Shown in pieces: positions 42,273 to 64,000 of a stretch of 64,000 nt of DNA. This stretch comes from Gonocerus acuteangulatus. Lineage: Eukaryota; Arthropoda; Insecta; Hemiptera; Coreidae. A program made the translations under genes and the position numbers. The notes under the pieces are model-generated. The model saw nothing but the letters and a program-made list of their open reading frames with translations. It was not told the DNA's origin and searched no databases. Position 1 is the stretch's first letter; each line of letters starts with the position of its first letter. The stretch spans positions 60,385,249-60,449,248 of the forward strand of contig OX328124.1 in assembly GCA_946811695.1 (NCBI GenBank), in the 5' to 3' direction.

Positions 42273-43810
42273 TTATTTATCATTGTGGGGCAGAAGGTCA
42301 TAGAAAGACTGGGCATCTTTCCCAATAACACATTTGAGTTGATGAAGATGATTCCATTTTGAGAATGAAATGTTTTGCCTTTTCTTGTACAAATTGGTTG
42401 GTGTGATATCAGCTTCTACAGATCTTTTTCTAGCGGGAATTTGGTGGTATTCATCGGAAAACTGAATTTTGAAGTATATTTTACCATCAGGTGTGTACTT
42501 CAGAGCTCGAAGGTCATTAATTTTCGGTTCATCAGGTTTTCTACCAGGACGAATGGAATAGTAGATCAACAAATCTTTGTCAGAATGATTTTGAAAAAAG
42601 TCATGCGAGAGGTATGGGGATCTGAAAGGGAATGGATTTTTCCTAGTCTCTTTTGTAACAGCGTGACACTGACTAGGTAAATAGATCTCCCTTCCTTTGA
42701 GTTTACGTTCAATACTACTGTGAACCATGTCACATTCCATTTGAGTTTGTCCTTATACCAAAAACTTTTGTTCTATTTCGATACCCGTTCCTATAGGAAG
42801 GCATTTGATAGAACATGGTTTCTATTTTGATTTCTATTTATCTAGCCCAGAGGTACATTATAGCCAAATTTCAAGGTGCATAAAACACTTCATGAAAAGT
42901 GTGTTACCAGCTCTCAGACTATCTGGATTGTGCAATCTCTACCTTTCTCTCTTAGACTTCCGCCTGATCAACCATTTTCATAACATAAGTTTTTCTCTCA
43001 TCCCAATTAGTTCTTTCCAAAATGTGTAAAATATTTTATTTCTTTGTTCCTCTGTTATTTCATTGCACTTCCTCTTTTTAATTTTCTTAGAGAAGTCTGA
43101 CTTGCATGGTAGTTCCATCTTTATTTTGTCTTTTTGAACGTCTTGTATGATTTTTCCTTCCTCATCTCTTCTAAAACCTAAATAAGCTTCTCCCAACATC
43201 CGTTTCTCTTGTTTATATTTCTTACCCAATCTTCAGAGGTTTTCTTAAGATGTGTCTTTGTCCTATTATCCAGTCCTCCCTCTTCTAAAACTTCCACAGT
43301 ATGAACCAATGCGTCTGAAGCAGTTACTTATTCATGATATTCAAGTTGTTTAACCAATGTGTGTGAAGCAGTCACTTCTTCTTGATGCACGAGTTGTTCG
43401 TTTAAAGCAGTCACTTCTTCATAATGTAAGAGTTGTTGGTCTGAGGAGGCAATCGCCTCTTCATAATGTACAAGTTGTTGGTCTGAGGCAGTCACTTCTT
43501 CATAATGTTTGCGTTGTTCAACCAATGTATCTGAAGCAGTCACTTCTTCATGATGTATGAGTTGATGGTCTGAGGCAGTCACTTCTTCATAATGTTTGAG
43601 TTGTTCAACTAATGCGTTTGAAGCAGTCACTTCTTCATCATGTTCTAGTTGTTCAATGTTTACCTGAGAGTCTAGAGATAACTGGCTGTCAAAAGTAATA
43701 TCGAAATCAGAATTGTCGTAATAGTGTTTCATCACAGATTGGCTGAATCCCTTTTCCTTCATGATTTCAAGGGTGTTAAAATTATCATTATTTTCTTCAT
43801 TGGACTCCAT
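42273..43810 (-). pseudogene. broken orphan gene of a multicopy arthropod family, with internal repeats
   Basis: Three minus-strand frames look like one damaged protein. 43810-43328 (MESNEENNDNFNT...) holds about seven repeats around HYEEVTASDQQL. 43229-42978 (YKQEKRMLGEAYLGFRRDE; CNEITEEQRNKIFYTFWKE) is a basic, Cys-containing segment. 42740-42273 (YSIRPGRKPDEPKINDLRAL; WNHLHQLKCVIGKDAQSFYD) is the C-terminal part. I associate the last two with a large family of uncharacterised, often repeated arthropod proteins that begin after a KxYxGFR motif and contain a C...EEQRxxIFxxFW block. Its function is unknown, and it may belong to a transposon. Frames are separated by shifts and an apparent internal deletion. 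TACTACAG just upstream of the first ATG could be a splice acceptor. Confidence 0.55.
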
Positions 43811-44806
43811 GTCGTTGGATTCTGTAGTAGGAAAAAGTCTATATTAAGCCAAACTTATTTTAACGTGTTAAGCCCGTCAAACATGCTGTGATTTATTTGT
43901 GCAAATTAGTGCACAGATTATGTACCTCAAAATTTGTGTAGATAAACTAAATTACTCAAGTAAATAACATGCTTGGCAGATATAATATTATACTGTCTTA
44001 TTCATCTACAGGTCATATTTTCTGAAAATATAAAATATTGTTCTCACACATGAAATCAAACTCCTGATTATCAGAGTCCGTATTAAAACACAGTATTAGA
44101 ATACCGCTTATCTCTGATTGAATTAATGCAATACTGCATATTGGTGATGAGATAAATAACTCTTGTTCCAAAAAAAAATTTCCAATTTTGGTAAAATGAA
44201 GTTATAGGAAATGACATGAATGAAGAAAAGAGCCAAAGGATTATCAAATATTTAAAGAAAATAAAGGTTTACTGAGAAAAATACTTGCATGCAACTCGTG
44301 GAGATCAAGACTTCACTACTTCACAATGGAAAATGAGAGAGATACGCGATTGTGCATGAGCGTTTGAAATCAGTTTATTTTACGCGGAAGTAATTGAGTC
44401 AATTTTAGCGCCCTCTATTGATTTTTATAAAACCTTTGTATATCCGGTAGGGAATAAGGATTCTAAAGATACCAATAACTCAATTTAGCTAAAAATCGAC
44501 TTACGCGGTTGTGAAATTTGAACGACGATATATTATTTCTAGTTAAAGATTCACTACTCGTCTAAGCTTGTATGTTCAAACTCAGAGAACTTACCACTGT
44601 GAAAAAGCTGAATCTCCCCTTTTTCAGTAAATGCAGAATAAGGTTGATTATGAAAGAGTCTATTACTCTAGCAAGGGACCACTTCAAGGATAATTGCAAT
44701 TGCTGTAGTTTAAACCATTTTGCTGAAACCTGACATAACTATTTAGCCCTACGATGAAAAATATTTTTAGGGAAACCAAAAACCAGAACTGATTTGTAGA
44801 ATAGAA

Positions 44807-44812
44807 TTTATT
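44807..44812 (-). promoter_or_regulatory. polyadenylation signal of NACA
   Basis: AATAAA on the minus strand, 72 bases past the TGA stop at 44884-44886. Confidence 0.55.
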
Positions 44813-44883
44813 TTAATACAAAGAATAAGAGTAAAAGAAAATTAACAATAGTTAGAAACCACTGCATAAGATCACCAAGCACT

Positions 44884-61453
<16,570 letters not shown>

Positions 61454-61474
61454 TTTTTCTGCTGTTGTTGTCTA

Positions 61475-62254
61475 AAACAAATAATATATAATATTAAACT
61501 AAGTAGTTCACAAACAACTACCTGACAACATAAAATTTCATACTATCATAACTATACATAAAATAGTTCATAAAATTTCTGACAACAGAAAACTCATTTT
61601 TATTCACCTAATCCTTTAATAATTTTACTCAACAAATATTAGAAAAGGTTAAAACAAATCATTTATTTTTCTACAATATAATAAAATAAATTAGCTCTAT
61701 TGTGAGAATAAATATTTTAGCATGATATCAATGGGATAAGCCAAGTATTTACAAGTAGATGTACCACAGTCTACTAAAATTATTATGTCCTAATTGTTAA
61801 ATCAAAAAATGGTTGTGTCCTAATAAAATGATTTCAAATTAATTTAGTTAATTTTCTGGGGAATATGTTTCGCATCTAAATTACTGTCTGGTCGTAAAAT
61901 AATTAGCTACGCTTTACTAGCTTTGGTTACATCTTATTGAAGTTAAAATCAATAAGAACTAAAATAAAATAATAAAAGAAGTAAAAAGTTAAAAAATAAG
62001 AACTTCAATATTGAAAAAACCATTAAAAATAGAAGATGGACCGGGTTTTGCCTTAAAAGGCTTGAGGGAAAAACTATACAGCTCAATTTTTCAGCAGAAA
62101 AAGCTTTAAAAATGACTATGCGGCAAATTAGTTCTTGAAGAAATGTTTGGCTTAATGAACAAAGTGAGCTGATGAAAAAAATCTAGTTGTGTCACATCCC
62201 ATGAGTAGATAAAGGAATGATTCATAACATGAAAAATAATTATTAGTTATGATG

Positions 62255-62288
<34 letters not shown>

Positions 62289-62820
62289 CTTTAGCACAAG
62301 CATTGGCCAACATTTACCTACAGGAAGGGGGGAAAAGTAACTCATTCAATCAGCAAGTAAATAGAAACGATGAAAAAGTTAATTCAAATGGTCCTATGTA
62401 TAATGATCCGATTTATTCCAACACCTTTAATAAATCACAAACATGATCAGGAAAATGTATTCAATTAAACGTTTTCCTAGGGTTTATAAAGTTATAAAAT
62501 ATAAGCATTGCTTGATAAAATTGCATCTTGAGGCTCAAACATTCTTTTCAAAAGAACAATTTTAACTAAACAAACATTTAGTCAAACTGTATACTATTAA
62601 TTGGTCTACAATGCCTCGTATCTCTTTTTTAAAACAATCGTGAAACATAAAACTACTTTGTTTATACTAAGAGGAGTATGAAGCAATTTGAATAACGGAA
62701 AAAGCAATAATTTTATTTGTACAGGTAAAATAATAGGAATTCATCTATTTTTATATCGGCATCAAAGAAAAGTCTCAGCATGTATGTAATTACCAATAGT
62801 AAAGAGCAACAACACACTTT
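61475..62820. other. presumed NACA 5' intron
   Basis: AT-rich. A 30-base poly-A run lies at 62255-62284. The open frame that follows it has no family match. I see no other exon. Confidence 0.45.
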
Positions 62821-62822
62821 AC

Positions 62823-62870
62823 CTTCATAGTAGTAGCGATATTCTCTTCTTATTATGGTTATTAAATGAT
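62823..62870 (-). other. candidate 5' exon of NACA with in-frame ATG
   Basis: On the minus strand CGCTACTACTATGAAG (ending 62823) is followed by GTAAAG, a good donor. Spliced to the acceptor at 61471 it would read MKTTTAEKMPEQTEV, in frame with NACA. The usual start in the family is the MPE methionine at 61453, so either the protein gains eight residues or the upstream ATG is skipped. The 5' border is unknown. Confidence 0.4.
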
Positions 62871-62874
62871 GAAT

Positions 62875-63700
62875 ATAACAACTTTGTAAAAATTTAAATA
62901 ACTAATATAGAGTAAACCACCAACGATTGATCACACTAGAACAAGTTTAAATAAATAGTTGGGGTACGAGTCCACACTCATAAACATTTAACCCTAGACT
63001 TAGGGCACAAACAAGTATCAAATAAAAAATAGATTTTATAGGAAAATTATCGGATGGCTAAAATAAAAGTAAATAAAAACTTACGAATTAATAACAAAAT
63101 ACCTACAAGTACGGACAACTAAAGGCACGCAGAGACCTTGGTGATCAAAAAGAAACTATACAATGAGCACATTATAATGATTTCATCAAAAACTGTAAAT
63201 AAAAATAATTATACGTTTTATTTTTAAGTATATATTCTAAAAGATAATGTATTAAGCATTCATTAAAATATGTTTTTTTTTTGCATCAAAACAATACTAT
63301 ACACTTATTACAAGCCTAATTCAATTGGCGCCATTTTCAATCTTTTCCGACAAAGGCTGCTGTGTCCAGTTATTTCATACAATTGATTTGATTAAAATCC
63401 GAATACTGTAAGTCAATGAATATACAACACATTTTTGGCAAACAAAATGTTTTGTTGGAATTATTATTCAAATTCCCATCATGAATTTTAATGGGCAACC
63501 ATTTAAAAATAGATATAAGGTGTTTTACTACCAAAAATGGCTGCCATATACTATTTAATCATTCTCTCCCATTTTTGGTAGTTGCACTTATTAAATCATT
63601 TTTGAAAAAAATCGTTAAATCTCCATCGTTCCTATTAAAGAGGATCCTGCCTGCCGTGTACTGAAAACACCCTTGTTAAAGTTGATACCTACCTAAAATC
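62875..63700. other. upstream of NACA; possible promoter region
   Basis: Mostly AT-rich. A GC-richer patch at 63325-63378 (TTGGCGCCATTTTCAATC, CTTTTCCGACAAAGGCTGC) resembles a promoter or first exon, but its strand and gene are unclear. Confidence 0.3.
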
Positions 63701-63711
63701 ATATACACATA

Positions 63712-63847
63712 TACATATACACAGGTATATAGGTATGATGCAATTTAATCAAATTAATGAGGGTGGGTCATATATGTATATATATATATACATAAATGAC
63801 CCACCCTCATTAATTTGATTAAATTGCATCATACCTATATACCTGTG

Positions 63848-63860
<13 letters not shown>
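63712..63860. repeat. long near-perfect palindrome
   Basis: An arm of about 57 bases beginning ACATATACACAGGTATATAG, continuing GTATGATGCAATTTAATC and ending AATGAGGGTGGGTCAT is followed, after a short TA-rich loop (63770-63792), by its exact inverse (ATGACCCACCCTCATTAATT to CCTGTGTATATGT). It is followed by a (TA)n tract to 63911. Confidence 0.95.
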
Positions 63861-63919
<59 letters not shown>

Positions 63920-64000
63920 TTGGCTGATCCTTCTTGCATTCTTTCCTTGTGTGATGCAGCTTGCAACAATTCATACACCGCCTAACACTCAAGTAGTCCT

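Noticed and set aside
43328..43810. CRISPR-like or satellite array (regular 40-60 base repeats)
   Set aside because: The repeats stay in one open frame and encode HYEEVTAS units; this is animal DNA and a protein repeat explains it.
63325..63378. 5'-TOP first exon (CTTTTCCGACAAAGGCTGC) of a plus-strand ribosomal gene
   Set aside because: There is no clear donor after it and no coding exon in the remaining window; it could equally be part of the NACA promoter.

Overview
This 64 kb window is nuclear DNA from an animal, most likely an arthropod. It is very AT-rich, its genes are broken by GT-AG introns, it holds long (TA)n microsatellites and homopolymers, and it is full of degraded transposable elements. 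The mix of a chaoptin-like leucine-rich-repeat (LRR) gene, Jockey-type LINEs, Penelope-like elements, Tc1/mariner/pogo, piggyBac and Copia elements, and a multicopy arthropod orphan family points to Arthropoda. The sequence alone does not let me resolve the class, though a chelicerate is plausible. I see no prokaryotic operons, CRISPR arrays or rRNA.

Three host genes can be assembled exon by exon. (1) A large extracellular LRR protein resembling chaoptin lies on + at 8352-17527. Its first exon is not identified, and it ends in an LRR C-terminal cap and a hydrophobic GPI-type tail. (2) UBXN4 (erasin/UBXD2), an ER-membrane p97/VCP cofactor, lies on + at 21646-37500 in ten exons. (3) The nascent polypeptide-associated complex alpha subunit (NACA) lies on - at 44884-61453, with a likely further 5' exon at about 62823. 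UBXN4 and NACA converge tail to tail. Between them lie a piggyBac-type MITE, pogo/Tigger and LINE remnants, foldback repeats and a broken orphan gene.

Most of the rest is transposon. At 5227-7379 a LINE has its 5' part inverted relative to its 3' part and a 12-bp target duplication, the signature of twin priming. UBXN4 introns carry a Tc1 element with a catalytic-residue change, a pogo/Tigger remnant, Jockey remnants and a Penelope-like element (PLE) bounded by inverted copies of its own 3' end, itself inside a foldback element. The 12.7 kb NACA intron holds a Ty3/gypsy remnant and a nest several layers deep: a PLE (about 51985-60230) is split by an inverted-arm element (54132-59517, 15-bp duplication), which is split by a SINE and by a nearly intact Copia retrotransposon (54984-58623; 239-bp LTRs differing at one base; 5-bp duplication TTCCC).

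The most interesting object is that Copia element. Between its protease motif and its RNase H, the integrase and the reverse transcriptase core are replaced by about 1.06 kb encoding a coiled-coil protein that looks like captured host cDNA. A second theme is a hairpin with a hammerhead-like layout (CTGANGA, one spacer base, a stem-loop, then GAAA) that recurs in at least five different sequence families at the ends of Penelope-type and inverted-repeat elements. Coordinates of exons rest on reading frame, splice dinucleotides and family knowledge; no alignment or search was run.
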